64,000 nucleotides of DNA, taken from NCBI GenBank assembly GCA_002917075.1, contig NTMA01000066.1:124001-188000 (forward strand), read 5' to 3'. The position numbers and the translations under genes are program-made. Origin of the DNA: Hawksworthiomyces lignivorus (lineage: Eukaryota; Ascomycota; Sordariomycetes; Ophiostomatales; Ophiostomataceae). This document shows positions 14,001-27,779 of the stretch, in pieces (positions within the stretch are counted from its first letter, which is position 1; the number at the start of each line of letters is the position of its first letter). Below the pieces are notes generated by a model. That model searched no databases. It was given only the letters and a program-made list of their open reading frames with translations, and had not been told where the DNA came from.

Positions 14001-16704
14001 ACCTAAAGCTATGGTGCCAAATGAGAAAAGAGAGACCATGCCACCTCCTACAGATGCGAACCACCTATTTCCTTACTGTGCCGACCTTAATGACGCTCTT
14101 CCTGTTGGCACTAAGCAGGCTGGGTTTTCTCTTGGCCAACTTTCTCTTATTTTACTTGTTGACCTCATGGTCTCACCTGTTGTTCTGGCAGCGGATAGCG
14201 TTCCGATTCTTTTACAGGTGGTTACAGTTCTATGGGACCACTACACGCCTCTTGTACAAGAGCAAGCCCGTGAAATGCTAGTACATCTCATTCATGAATT
14301 AGTCATCTCCAATATAGATGATAAAACGCCCAGCGAAGCGAAAGCTATCGAGGGTCTCGTTGAACTCATTCGCCGACATGATAAGTCGGTTGTGTGGGGT
14401 TATGAAGATAGCAGTGGAAAAGAAGATGATCAAGATAGCAAGGTCCCACCGAGCATGGAATATCTCTCTTCTGAAATGGTAAAGACATTTGAGATTGCAT
14501 TTCCTGGAATCAAAGAGCAGTGGGGGCGACTCTCACTAACATGGGCAACTTCATGTCCCGTCCGCCATCTTGCTTGCCGGTCTTTCCAGATCTTCCGCTG
14601 TATTCTAACGTCACTGGATCAATACATGCTAGCAGACATGTTGGCACGACTATCAAACACCATCGCCGACGAAGATAGTGAGATTCGGACATTTTCGATG
14701 GAAATTTTAACAACGCTGAAGACCCTTATCTTGAAATTGGAAGCCGACAAGCTCCTTACATTTCCACAGCTGTTTTGGACTATGTGCGCCTGCTTGGAGT
14801 CAATCAATGAACGGGAGTTTCTTGAGGCTGTTGAGATGCTAAACGAGTTTCTAAACAAGCTAGATTTTCAGTCTTTAAGCGTCCGGCGTCTTTTTATGAA
14901 CAGTCAACCTGCTAAATGGGATGGTAACTTTGAAGGGTTGCAGCCACTTCTCTACAAAGGATTACGATCCTCCATCTGTCTAGATGCTGCACTCAAGACA
15001 CTTGATAAACTCGTTCGATTACCCAGCGATGCTCTTGTGGGAGATGATAATCGACTATTCTCAACGCTAGTAGCGAATCTTCCACGCTTTTTATACGAAA
15101 TGGAACGCGGTGACACGCTTAATGACGAGATAATTCAGACTACGCAAACTCTGCTGGGGCTCGCCGTCTCCCAAGGGCATGGAAGCATTGCTATGGTGCT
15201 TGATGGGTATTTGTCATCTACTTACGATAAGGACGGGAATGATTTCGCCATGCAGATGTTTGCAGCACTGAAAGAACATTTCTTGCCCGCGTTAGACTTC
15301 CACATGCTCACTCTGTTGATGGGCTTCTTGACCAACAGCATTTCATGGGTACGGTTGAAGACTATGCGCATCCTCTGCGTCTTTATACCGCAGATTGACA
15401 TGCGACAACCAGAAATTGCCGGCCATGGTTCTGACTTGCTGTCGCCTCTTTTAAGGCTACTTCCGACTGAATTCTGTATGGAGGCCCTTCAGGTCTTAAA
15501 CAACATTATGACCATGCCCGGCTCATCTATGGACAAGCACTACATTAGAATGAGTATGACTCGGGCCACATCGAAATCAATCCGCAAGGAGTATGAACGC
15601 ACACAAAGCTTATTTGGCATTCCTGAAGAATCTGGCTGGGCGATTCCTATGCCTGCGAAGAAAACTGATTCAACACGAGCGAACATTCATGCAGTTTTCT
15701 ATAGTTGTCAAAGTGCCGAAGGCGTCATGACAGAGCCAACGCCAACACCAGAGGTGGAATTTCATACAGAAGAATTCCCATACTTATACTACCCTCCTGT
15801 AATGGAGCGTACAGATACGATGGTGTCCGACGACATCGTGCGCGCTGATATATCTCTAGCCGATGACTTAGTAACTAAGCTTGATAGTCTTGATGATTTC
15901 TTTGACGATCTCGGAGCAAGTCCACCAAGCGATAGCCGATCGTCTACCGTCACGATCACAGAAGCATTTCCAGACACGGGTGTAGTAGCGTCTGGTGCGC
16001 AGTTATACGATGAGATTGTTCCACTTCTGCATCAAGCGTCAAATCCGATGGCCGCGTTGCACAATGCTTTTGCTGACCGACCTCCCGGATCACGCGACGG
16101 CGGCGCGAGCGGTGCTACCAACACAATGAACCCCGGAGCTTTCACTTTTGGCGGCAACAATGTTGCGGTATCTGTACAAGGATCTATAACTCGCCCAGCG
16201 TTGCATGCACGATCAATAACGTCGCCTTCTACTCCAGCGTCTATTTCTGCTGCGTCCTCGACAGCAGTAGCTTCTGTGGCTGCGTCTTCGTCCTATCTTC
16301 GAGATTTCGCATCTGACGACGAAGATGCCCTCTTTTCCGATATTGAAGACGATAAACTATTCATAGGAATGAATAGTGGCTCCAGGGGGTCGTTCGGGAC
16401 TGGTACCAGTGCTAGCAACAACCACAGCGGAGGAGTCTTTGAGAACATGATCCGGCCTCTAGCTCAGAGCACGAGGTCCCGCATGCGGCGGCTGACAGGA
16501 AGCCGGTCACGCGACGAGAAGAATCCCGATATTACAATGCTAGGGGCCACAGCCGTAAGTGCTGCCACTGCTGGTATAGGTACCGGAGCCACAACCTCGC
16601 TGTCCACATCTCAGCGACCTGACAAAATGCCGGTGTCACCACAATTAATTAAACCAGCGAATTCCTACCAATCAAGAAGCCAGCCAAACAGCGATATGCT
16701 GTGA
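8066..16704 (+). CDS. TAO3: TAO3/PAG1/Mor2 (Furry family) cell morphogenesis scaffold
   Basis: Very large HEAT/armadillo-like scaffold of the RAM/MOR network, which activates the NDR kinase (Cbk1/Orb6) and directs polarised growth and septation. Proposed exons: 8066-8069 (ATG plus one base), 8485-9362 and 9433-16704, giving about 2717 aa. The 70-bp second intron is firm: it joins HVLFTS to FIAIAEEKLNE in phase 0. The first intron is inferred from a TACTAAC branch site at 8459-8465, the acceptor at 8483-8484 and a GTAAGT donor at 8070; the only phase that works uses the ATG at 8066. The protein has a disordered Ser/Pro-rich N-terminus with a run of six acidic residues, the MOR2-PAG1 N, middle and C regions typical of the family across exon 3, and a low-complexity C-terminal tail with basic RSRMRRLTGSRSR. 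Identity is confident; the first coding exon is not. Confidence 0.9.
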
Positions 16705-17158
16705 TTCTATTATCGGGTTTTTTAGGGGTAAAGGGGGTGAGTGGGTCAACATTTGAATCTGATATTTTTAGCCTTTTATATGTTCAGAGCCCAATGTACC
16801 GCGCAACGACTTGAATTTTGTAATGAATCCCGGTCAGTCATATGTAGCAAAATCTAACCAAAGAATAGTAATGGACTTTTCTTTCCTGTGTCTTCCGTAA
16901 TAATAGTGCAGCAGCAGACAAAAAAAGGGTGACGAAGACAGAGATTTTATTTTTTTGTTCGGAATTCCTATTTCTAATGTTAGGCAACGAAATTTAAGTA
17001 ACTGGCACAACTGAAAAGGTGCAAGTTAACCCGACACTAATAGAGAAATTATTGGTCTAAAAAAGAAGCTTCAATGTGGTATTACTCATTTACTTCTGTT
17101 GTATTATGCTCAAATCTTATTTCTTCCTATGTCCTCATAAATCATCTCTGTATCATTT
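16705..17158. other. Convergent 3' intergenic spacer
   Basis: This 454-bp spacer lies between the stop codons of TAO3 (+) and the zinc-cluster regulator (-). It is AT-rich with T and A runs, as expected for two facing 3' UTRs. No coding signal was seen. Confidence 0.5.
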
Positions 17159-20114
17159 TCAATCAATATCTTGTTTCGTGGCTTGCCAAGATTCTTCCTT
17201 TCTCATTATCCTCTGCCCCAAATGTAATTGAATCGGTAGTCTCTCCACAACGTGTAATTCTGCTTCAAGACTTGATCCCGGAGTCGCCCATCGCCGTAAT
17301 TTGGCAGCTACTTTGTCTCGCAGCCAACAAATTTCAATACTGTTTGTCCGCTTATAATTCCCTACCGTCACCCGGCTTGAGGAAATCACTGGGCATGCCT
17401 CTGCTAGTAGAAGTACTAGCAAGCAAGCCATGCTACTCTGGCAAAAAGACCATAGATATGTTGACCGACGGTCCAGGAGTGGTAGAACATGCACAAGGTA
17501 TGCCGTGCAGGAATCGACACACATCGCACATTTCTCCAGGACATCGGATGGGAATTGTATTGAAGAAAGGGTGGGTGTGGAAGTTAGGCTGGTAGTTGGC
17601 GGTGCCGCGTCAACACTAATTCCTTCATTCTTGAGAATCTGCTGCTGTTGCCATGCAATACTTAGCACAAATGGACGGTGAATGATGTGACGGGCAGCGT
17701 AATAGTGGACTCGGAGGAGTTTAACGCGTTCGTTTGTTGCCATGCTAGAGCTGAACTCGAAGTCCTCGTCGTCTTCTGCATCATCATCGTTATTGCTGTT
17801 ATTATAATTGTCCCTAACCGTGTCGGTATTGCCAGAAGCTGCATGGAGAGGGGGCCTCAAGTGATCAGGCATAGCATAATACCAAGCCTCAAGTTGACGG
17901 TTAAGCTCTGCACTTATAGACAGAGTCTTAGTCATACTGTTGTTACTGGTGCTGCTAGCATTAGTGGTATTACCAAGGCCTGTTTTTGTGCCGTGGAAAG
18001 ACATATTTATTTCGATATCTTCTCTTTTTCTCTTGATTCCTGGAGTTGTTTGGCCGCTGCCACTGCCACGGTCTAGCACCAGACTGCCGTCGGCGGTGCT
18101 TTCGTTATTTGCCGTAGTTGCGTAGAGGGAGCTATGAATTCGGTTAAAAAGCCTTCGTACAGCTGTCTCTGCCGCAAAGCAGATCATATTATCACTATCG
18201 TCTGGATCTAGGCTGCTCGGCAGTGGCATTTTGTCTGCAAGAGGTTCTACGCCACTGCGCGGAATGTCTAGTTCGGCAGCACGGTCACTTTTTTGCAAGA
18301 TCAGAATAATGCTTACTAGAAATCTTATTCCAGAGGGACGCTCATAATGCTTACCACTCCCAAATAAAACATACCCAGAATGTGCGAACTAGAGCTTCGT
18401 TGGCTTCAGGCTCTAGACCATCTCGCCTGAGCCTGTATATGCGACTATTAGATGAAGGGAAATTTTATCATAGTCTAAATGTAGAACTAAACTTACTCGT
18501 CAAGGAGCCGCAAAAGATGGCGACTCGCAAAGTATACCATCCGTGCGTTATGCAATGGCCTTCCCATATGTGAAAAGTAGGATGCAGCGAGTAATAGGGC
18601 TTGGCATATCATCAAAGACGCTGGTCCGAAGTGCCAAAAAGCATGTTGTAAAATTATCTTCAACGCCGGTTGAAATAACGACAGGGCTACCTGGTCGCGA
18701 TGAGCTTGGCGTGAGAGAGGAGCTGCTGAACTTCCAGATGCCGTGGCCAACGACCCCAGGGCCCAAACAACCAAGCACATAGCAGTTTCAAGTGAAGCAT
18801 TTGGTCCAGTTTCGTACAGCTTCGCGGACCATTGATGGAACTCAGCAAGGCTAAATAGTGGTGCGCTCGGGTGGACGAAGGTAAAGTAGTTTGAGGCCAA
18901 TCCTTGCAACACTACTGGGTGACCTGTGGCCAAAAGTGCTGGCGGCCATGTGGGAGGTACCAAATTCGGTCCAGAGACAAAATCCAGTTCTGGCGGCAGC
19001 GTGTTGGCATTTTCAATATCAAAGAAGTAAGTTCGTGGATAAAGAAAGGTATCGCCGCTAATTCTTTTATCATCCTTCCTTTTGTCATTGCCGTTGATAT
19101 GATTCAGGAAGAACCGGACAAGAGGTAAAGATAAGAGCGTGTTGGCAGCTGTCGAGTGCTCATAAGGAATTAAAAATTGTTCACGTTCGACATTATGCGA
19201 TGATACATCTGAGGCAGCTGCTGACGAGGCTCTACCAATTATTGAGGGACGCGGTACAGTAGAAATGAATCCCGAATTAGAAAGGAAAGATGTAGTAGTA
19301 GTGTAGCCAAAGACAGGAGATGGACTAGCAGCCATTATATTTCCTGCGCTAGTAGCGTGATATGGAATGGTATGGCGATGTGAAAAAGTAGCCTGATTTG
19401 AAGCCGTATCGAGACTCGAAAGCGGGATATTACCAACTGGTGAATGTGTTGCCACCGGCGGTGGTGTGTCTGATGAGACATAAGTACCAATTTCCCCTGC
19501 TGGGACTTTTGACTCTGCCGCTTGATGAATTTTTGAATGAGAAAACTGAGGGTTAGGTATTCCAACACTCAGTGGATGAATTGAACCAGCGGTGTCAGAA
19601 GCATCAGGAGCGTCCACTACAAAATTAGGAGAGCTTGTATGCGTTTCGTCAAACTCTTTTCTGCTGTTCAATAGACTTCGTAACCGTTGTCCCTGTTCCT
19701 CGAGTAAGGCTTCGATACGGCCAAGCCGTTCAACCACTGCCTCATTTGAAGCCGAGGGAGACTCAACGCTAGGTGTATGTAAAATATGAATCAGCCACTT
19801 TGAAGTTACTAAAAAGATAGGCCAATAAATGAGACACTACAGAAAACCCCTCAAAAAATATAAACGAAATGAAGAAAAGCCAAAGAGCCATACCGTTCGA
19901 TAGGAAGATCTTTGTACCGGCAGTCTGCATTGGATTCCCTACAAGTTGAACAGGGCCGTTCGCCGTCACATCTTCGCTTCCTATGACGACAAAAGTCGCA
20001 AGCCAAAAGCGCTCCTAAATATGTGATGATTCTAGTATTAGTATAGTGGCAGTGAGCTCCGGGATGACGGCAGGGGGTGAGAAACCATGAAGGAACTGTC
20101 TGAGAAGAAGCCAT
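17159..20114 (-). CDS. Zn2Cys6 (C6 zinc cluster) transcription factor
   Basis: Fungus-specific nuclear regulator; target genes cannot be told from sequence. Four exons, 20114-19894, 19768-18497, 18432-18355 and 18287-17159, join in frame to 899 aa. Exon 1 holds the zinc cluster with Cys spacing CX2CX6CX5CX2CX6C (ACDFCRHRKRRCDG...). Exon 2 starts with a coiled-coil linker (VVERLGRIEALLEEQGQRL), then a long Ser/Thr-rich disordered stretch and the beginning of the fungal_trans middle homology region (VHPSAPLFSLAEFHQW). Exons 2-3-4 give EANEALVRTFWVCFIWECDRAAELDIPRSG, the conserved block of this domain; that match fixes introns 2 (64 bp) and 3 (67 bp). The C-terminus carries HYYAARHIIHRPF and SSMACLLVLLLAE. 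The extreme N-terminus is uncertain: a TACTAATA branch-like site and TTTAG just before ACDFC hint at another intron. Confidence 0.88.
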
Positions 20115-23053
20115 GTGCGCTGTGGGGAAGACAAGAAGTGGAAATGAGTGCCAGCGCCATAAAAACGACTATCCCAGCGAAGTGAGAAGCCGAAAGCATC
20201 TAGCAGAATTCACTAGAATGCAGAGCGATGAGAGGAAGATTTAAATGAGTGAAGCGAGAAGGTGCCGAATGGAGATGGGGAAAAGGAGACTGGAAAGTGT
20301 GCCCTTACGTTTTCTTGTATAATTCATCGTTCGAGGAATATGCAATAAAAGTATTTCCTGATCTTCAGTCCTTGCAACCCTAGATTAAAGAGCAGACATT
20401 CTCTTCTATTATATTCTGCTCTTTCTAATCCTTTATTGTGAGGTCTTTCGCCGTTATTCTTTCCAAGTTTGCGCTTGGCAGCTTCATTCGACCTCTCTTT
20501 TTTTTTCTTGTCTCTCCATTCTCACTGTCTCTTCCAGAAGTGAAATCTAGTTTCCACCCTTGTACCTTCAATGATAAGTCAGCATGACTACCAGACTCCA
20601 GCACGTAGAAGCCAGATAATTTAAAAGCAACAACAAAGTGAACTGGCAGGCAAGTTCTTGTGGTGCCTGTGTAGCGGTGAGGAGGAATAGATGTGATTTG
20701 CTGTCCTTATATAACATGGTTACAACTATATCGCAAGTGATGAGTTTTGAAGGGCAAGAGACTGGCGATTTGTTTCTTCATTTTGCCCTTTTGTCAATAT
20801 TTATTTTGCCCCCCCGTCATCTTCCCTTTCTTGGTTCACCGTCGCAGCTACACTACAACGTATAAATCGGAGCAAATCACTGGTTCTAGTATAATCCCAG
20901 CCCCCCGGGATGTGTCTCATCTTATTTAATTAGCTTTGGATCAGAACGGCATAACATAATTGGGTGGAGAACATCATCCCCAAAGTCGAATGCAGAATTA
21001 GTTAAAGAGTTGGTAGGTCCCAACAAGACGTCTTTCATGTGGCCAATTTGAAGACGGAGATAGATGGAAGACAAAGCGGGAACTCGAAGAAGGTGTTAAA
21101 CTCTACAAGAAGACTATTGGTTTCTTTACGTACGCTCGGTACGGTGGTGTCGGCGTCATGGCGGTGTGTGCCGGAAAAACAAAAGCACAAATAGTATTAG
21201 GCAAAGGAGGAGTGTAATGAAATACGCATAGAAGCAAATGGAAAGAGAGGGAGAGAGCGCTACGATCCAGGAGGCAATTTTCTGCACACCATCTGGCCAA
21301 GAAGAGAAGTGTGAATAGAGATATGTATCCTAGAGAAAGAGTGGGTATATATCAGAATCCACAGATTGTACGAGGCAGGATGCATGAGATCCGATTAGTT
21401 CAAAGAATCATATACAAAATAGCCTATAGCTTCCCTTGAAGCCCCTTTTCACAAGCCAGGGGGAATGAACTGACCTAGGCAACAACACTGCACATATGTT
21501 CAATATCTGGCGATTAACCAACAGTCGACTCGCTCGAAAGCTTGTGTAGCTCTTTCATCTTGTCAGTTGTGTAAACGCTATTGGAATTGATTGTCTTTCA
21601 TTAATGTTCCCATATCACTAAAACGAACAGACTCCTGTGCAACTTCCCCTGCGCTCCTCGAGTTTGCTCACGAGTTGCTACAAAAGAGGTCACAATGTTG
21701 CACGTGATGCCGGTAATCAAGACCCGACAATTTGGTTTGGGATGGCCTCTGACGTATGTGTACGGAGCACGGAAGTAAAAAGGGTGATTTTCGCCAGAAT
21801 TGTCTAACATCGCAAAATCTTGTCTGCCCAAGGACTCATACTCAAACATTGTCATTAAAAAGAAAGGCATCCAGCTTTATTTTTCCCGATAAACAAACAC
21901 GGTTTGATTGCGTCGCATGGTCTCTTGACCCCTCTGGCTGTGTTCTTCCGCATCCTCAGCTTTTGTTTCTTCTCCTCAGCCTTCGTTAGCATATCTTCGG
22001 TCCTTCTCTTCGTCCCACGTCTGCCTGCCAAGTGGCGGTAAATGAAAATGCGGTTGAAATTTTCATACTAGGAAGTCATCCATTCGTCTTCTTATTGCGT
22101 ACTTTTGCCATCATTATTGCTGACAGGCAAATCTGGCCCCCAAAAATCCGCACCAAGTAGGAAACAAAATACAAAATTTTCAATCGATGTGACAACACAT
22201 AGTGGCAAACATCTTACAGCTGTACTGGTACACCCTCCAAAATGCGGTCTATGAGTGCTTCGAGACGAGACGACGTAACAAGAAATGTCACAAAAATGAA
22301 TCTTGAATTTACATACGAGCATAACTCAAAGCAACTTGTATTAATATATGTCAATATGCAAACAATCATGTAGGAAATAGAAATTTTAGTCAGTTCAACA
22401 AGTATAAAGGCAAGGGGACCCAGACTGCCAGTGTAGCAACCTCGGGCGTATTTACGAGTAGAGTTTTGGCAGAGCTGAAATTGAGTGGCAATGCTTTCTT
22501 ATTCGTTCATACGGCCGCCACCAATTGCGAACACAGTGTGCAATCAACGCTGCCGACTTGAGCTTTTTGTGTTTTCATGTTTGGCTTATTTGTTTCGCCT
22601 CTACGATTATGATGAGATCTAAATGACTACGATCGATTTTTACTGAAATTCTCCTTACCTTGAAGCTTCTCGTGTCCCTTCAGCGACCCTAATCTCTTAG
22701 AAATAGTAGTTATACCTACAAATATGAAGTGTAAAACCTAACCAAAGATGCCACCTAAGATTTCTGCCAACCCGGCTCCCCGGGTCTTTTATGTATCCAT
22801 CATAAAAATAAAACATCTTATAAACAATCTGCTTGTGCTTCGAATCTCAATGATACTCTCTCTTGCCTCTCTGAAACCTAACCGGAGCCAGTGCCAACGT
22901 AAATCCCAGACAAAATATGTGCAGTTGACACCAAAAACGCCAGTCTCGAAAGACGTATTTGATCTACATCTCATGAAAAGTAGCTGTGTGTAATATTCGA
23001 CAAACTGTTTTCTTACACCCCACCAAACCTCTTAACAAAAATCATTAAACAAG

Positions 23054-23062
23054 TACTCCGTA
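23054..23062. repeat. TACTCCGTA intergenic motif
   Basis: Exact copy of a 9-mer (TACTCCGTA, reverse complement TACGGAGTA) that occurs at least four times in the non-coding part of this window. Function unknown. Confidence 0.4.
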
Positions 23063-26000
23063 GATAAAGAGCACTAGTGGGCATAAGGGTTCGTGGGGAT
23101 GTTCGCAATGGCAAGGCAATAAAATACACAGATCGTGTTCCACACCCACGGAACAGGGCCTGATCCTTTACCTGCCTGTTGACCTCATAACGCATTCGCT
23201 AAAATGAGGTGTCTAGATCTCCCTGATATTAGCATCGTTTGATTATATATGCCATTAGTCAGCTTGTACTATGATTGCCTTTATTTTCTTAGCTCGATAT
23301 TAGAAGTTGCAGCACATGCTCAAAAGACAATATGGAATTGTCTTCTTTCTGTTCATTTGCACGGTGGATTATCCGCAGCACAGAGTCATTTCTAGCTTTC
23401 ATGGACAAAGAGCCTATGACAAGAGGTAGAAGATCTTGTTCACTCCATGTATTATGAAACACGTAGTTCAGACTCCTGTGTATTGGCTTCCTCACACCTG
23501 CCATGAATTGTGTACCGTCCTCTAATTTTTATATTTCCGTTGGTCAACACTATGCACTTTTGTTATTTAATCCGACTCTAGAAATATTTGAGTCATAAGG
23601 CTACAATAGTGGGAGAACTTGCCTGTCACCTGTCTCAAGGCCAGCCTAAGGGAAACATTAAGGTCTTGTAAACTACTATGTTCAATTTAGTGACAAGCAT
23701 CAGTCTATTGCCTCCTAGAAGGCATAGATTCCTTTAAGCGACTGACCAGAATAAGATTTGTTGAAATAAGCAGTGCCAGTAACTATTGACCACGGATATC
23801 ATCTACACCAACTCTGCTATTCTTGAATTTATTACAAATACGTGAAAGGAGCTTGGATCCGGCAAAGATGACATAGTCTAATGTGCCAATGAAAATTAAC
23901 CATCATTCGTATGACTGTATTCATCTTTGTGAACACCTTAGTTCACTATTAAATGCTTTTGATTCTCCTTATCCTTCTTCGAATTGGCTCTTTTCCTTAA
24001 ATTGATCTAGTTCCCATTTGAGATATCGTAACTTTGCAGAGATCATAGAACTTGGAGAATAGATAGACCATGTGCTCAGATATATATGTACGTAACCAGC
24101 TCAGTGGTCTGTAGGGAAATATCAGTCATTCTTATCCCACTTCCAGTCTATGAATTTCATACATAGCAATATCAGCGAACGAACACATGTTTTAACAGCA
24201 ACGTATAACAACATATGGAACCGTAAGACTAAGCGATCCAATGCCATCTTGTTAATAAAGCTGATGCTCGCTCTTGTGACCGTTTATCGTGTCATAGAGT
24301 CATTATTACCCTCATTTCTCGGTTTCAGTGATCCTGTTCATCCATTTTTTTTTGTTTTGAAGAAAGAACATCTGTAAGGACTTGGATATTTTGCAGATAT
24401 AGCTGCAATTTCTTGGAAAAGTACTAGGATCACGCAAACGGGTCAATGTATGAAAAGCCAGATATCCGACATTTGGTACTTGCACCTTATAACCCTATGA
24501 ACTGCTAAAGATTAAATGACAATAGCTCTCTCCAGCAAGAATCTGCAGAGAAACGGTGTCTCTCTCTTAATACCAGCAGTATAATTTCTCTAAACGATAA
24601 AACGAACAATCTGAGAAAGACTCCTATTAAGCAGACCTGGCTCGTGTCAAACTAAAATTTAAGTTCAAACTAACTATTCCTTAGTAGAGAGACATCTCCA
24701 TCTCAACACACTGGTCCACTCGGTGTAAATTGCAGACAGGTATTCAGAAAGGGCACTTAGAGTAAGATGTTTTGTCATGGGCATATTGAAATCGTTCCTT
24801 CGCTTCCATGATGGCAGTATAGCAACAATATTCTTATTTCGGTGAGTATCGATGACCCTGCTATCATCTGTGACAATTGGAGTATTGAAATCCTTACATC
24901 ACCAACTACTTGTAAGAATTCTCAGCTATTGGTCTACCCTGCCATCTTTCTCTTAGGAGCTTAACTATTCTGTGGTTTCAGGCCTATTCGCATTCTTCCA
25001 CTAGAAATAGCATTAGCGCGTAAATATGAGGGACTCTTTATATATAAGCCAGAAAAGCTACTGTTTTGCTTGGAATGTTAATATCATTTCTTCTGTAAGT
25101 GGTTTCATTGTCTGATGGTGCAGTTCTTAATATGAATAGATGGACTGTGTTAATAGGAGTCTTATGTTTATTGAGACGATATGCTACTCATGATCGCAGC
25201 TAGTTTTTTGTTGTGTATTTGTAGCTTCTCTGGTGACAGATAGTGCAAAAGTTAGAGAAAAGAGACTTGCAACGGGCAGAATATTTGCTTCTCACAGTTG
25301 CAGAATCTTCGCTGTTTTAATGCATTATCTAATGAACACCTGCACAGAATCGGTGCTGTATTAGCAAGGCGCATTTTGCTCAAATCTAACATATTTACAT
25401 TTTATAGCACTGCACTCGTGTAGCCTGCCGCCAGATTTTGCTCAATTGTCATCTGTCAGATATCCTGCGTTCATCGTTTGTTTCTGTCACACACCACACT
25501 GCATGAGACGTAATTTCTGTGCTGTAGTTACATGCAGTAGTTTCCGCAGGACTGCCCTGCAATATAGCCCGTACTCGTACACTTCAAATGTGACATATTT
25601 CCAGGATTATGATAACTTTTCGTAATAATTTTTTGTTTCTACCCCGTGTATCGTACCTGAAGCGTGATGCAACTTCTTTAATCGAGGGAAATACGAAAGA
25701 GGCAATGGATCCCGCAAACACATTAAGTATCGTAGCCAATAAAAGACCTTATCTATTTCGCGCGTTTATGTTCGACTACGTTGTATGTAAATTACGATAA
25801 TAGTAAGTTGATATCATTTTGCTTGTTGTTTCTTTTTCCTGCTTATTCTTTGCTGGGATTCTTCTCTGCTCTCAAGACTGTGCATTCTGTTTCCGGCTGC
25901 ATTTCGAGAGAAAGAAGGTAAATCAACAACGCGTAGTGCGCGTTTGTATTCAGAAACGTAAGATACCAATTATTAATGCCTTCACTCTGCGTCCCTCACG

Positions 26001-26652
26001 GAAAATTCAATGTTTTGTACAAACGCGGAGCTGGTCCAGAACTGGCTGTCCTGCTGTGATACCTTCTGCAAACACCGGTTAGGACACGCAGAGCAAAGGA
26101 CAGACTTTACGCGATTGAGCTAAGTTTTCGCCAAGCTGCAGAGGCAGGGACCCTCCCGCCCATTCTTTGCTGCAACCTTTCCACCCACGCAGCCACACAG
26201 ACAAGTCTATTCTAGCGAATTAAGAGGAGGAAACGGAGAATTAACCAGACTAGGAGGTGGGTTTCTTTCTCATCCAACCCACGCGGACAGTCCATTGTGT
26301 TCCCCCACCCCTAAAAAATGCGGCCTCTGCCGCATGGGTTCAATCCGGGTGGGCGGGAAACAAATGCAGCTCCTTTTTGCAGATGCCTGCCTCGGTCTAC
26401 GACGACCCCGTAGTCGTCGCTCACTCGTCTATTCACGTACAAGTACATGTACGGAATACTTGTTTAGGTTCGAGTTTTCGGGTGGAGATTAACGCGGAGG
26501 CCACACTTGTGTTAAAAAGGAGAGAGTATTGCGAGGTAGTCGCAATTCTCGAAAATACATGTACAAGAAAGCAAACAGGTAGGGGATGCTATTAATTTTC
26601 AAAAGTCTCAGATTGGGGTAGAAATGAAAGTTACACACAATAAACTTACAGC

Positions 26653-26653
<1 letters not shown>

Positions 26654-26691
<38 letters not shown>
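26654..26691. repeat. Poly(A) tract of 38
   Basis: Uninterrupted run of A. An AATAAA hexamer lies about 10 bases before it, so it may be the tail of a retroposed transcript; no clear target-site duplication was found. A simple homopolymer is the alternative. Confidence 0.7.
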
Positions 26692-26692
<1 letters not shown>

Positions 26693-26810
26693 ACTTGTTC
26701 GATCTCAAGGCAAAGCTCGGCAGCCGAAAGGAGCGAAATATTGGACGAAAACTACAACGCCTCATCCTTTCCAGGATTTCTATTTTAATTCGATTTTTCC
26801 TCTAATTTTT

Positions 26811-26830
26811 TTCTTCTTCTTCTTCTTCTT
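26811..26830. repeat. TTC microsatellite
   Basis: Nearly seven tandem TTC units in non-coding DNA, just after the poly(A) tract. Confidence 0.8.
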
Positions 26831-27653
26831 TTTTGGATTCAAATTGGTATCTTTTCTATATATTAGTTTGTGTTTCTATTTCCGAGTGTCGTGCCTCATA
26901 TTTTATCTCACTCATCTGTGTAGAGCTGCTCGTTATTTCAGCGCACGTTGATTTCGTCTCATGAAGCCTTGCCTACACCATCACCAATATTTCCCTGTTA
27001 TTGTTGTTACTGCAGTTGTTGTGACTATGCACATATGAAAAATTAGGGCAGGCAAAAACGTATAACTAGCAAATAAAGTTATACAAGAGAAAACGACAGA
27101 GCGGGTGTTGTGCACCTTGAGGCGGTTATAGAGACAATACTCGGTACGACTACGCAGGGAGAAATTTTGGGGTAGCCTTGCTTGTATTGCTTCGCCTGAA
27201 GGTAAATAAAATGAAGACGGCAAGGGCAAACGAACAAGGATAGGTAGTTTGGGTTTCCACGAATTTCGCTTCCCCCCACACCTGTTGAAATTCATAATTT
27301 TCTTTGTCATCGTCTTCTCTAGGCTTATGTTTGTTTGTATTCTTCGGCCAGGTTGGTTTTGGTCTAGCTCATTTCGCTTGTCGTAGCAATACTTCAAATA
27401 GTTCGTACTCCATATGTTGTATATGGAAATGCTAGAAAAGAAACGTAATCGGAATCAGTTATATCAGAGTGATGATGTGTACTAGGTTCCATGTAGTTTG
27501 CGTGAGGAAGGAACATGTCTCACAGCCTGCAGTAAGTAGAATAGAACGGCAGCTAGCATGTTTTGCATTTTCATTCAGCACAGAAACGTTGGCACAGTAC
27601 AAAAAGCAACAGATTATTCGATATGGAGTTTCTTAGCTGAGATGTACATTGTA

Positions 27654-27662
27654 TACGGAGTA
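27654..27662. repeat. TACGGAGTA intergenic motif
   Basis: Exact copy of the recurrent 9-mer, about 120 bp left of the MITE-like element. Confidence 0.4.
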
Positions 27663-27779
27663 TCTTACGAGTTGATAACAGTCGCGTCACAATGCGTGCT
27701 ACCCACCACATTCAACAAAGATACTATTTGGATACATACAGCAGGTGCATGATGACACTGCTATTGGCTGGCACTAGTA

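Noticed and set aside
26257..26595. Possible tRNA: GGTTCAATCC near 26337
   Set aside because: It resembles a B box, but no A box, acceptor stem or anticodon arm can be drawn around it.
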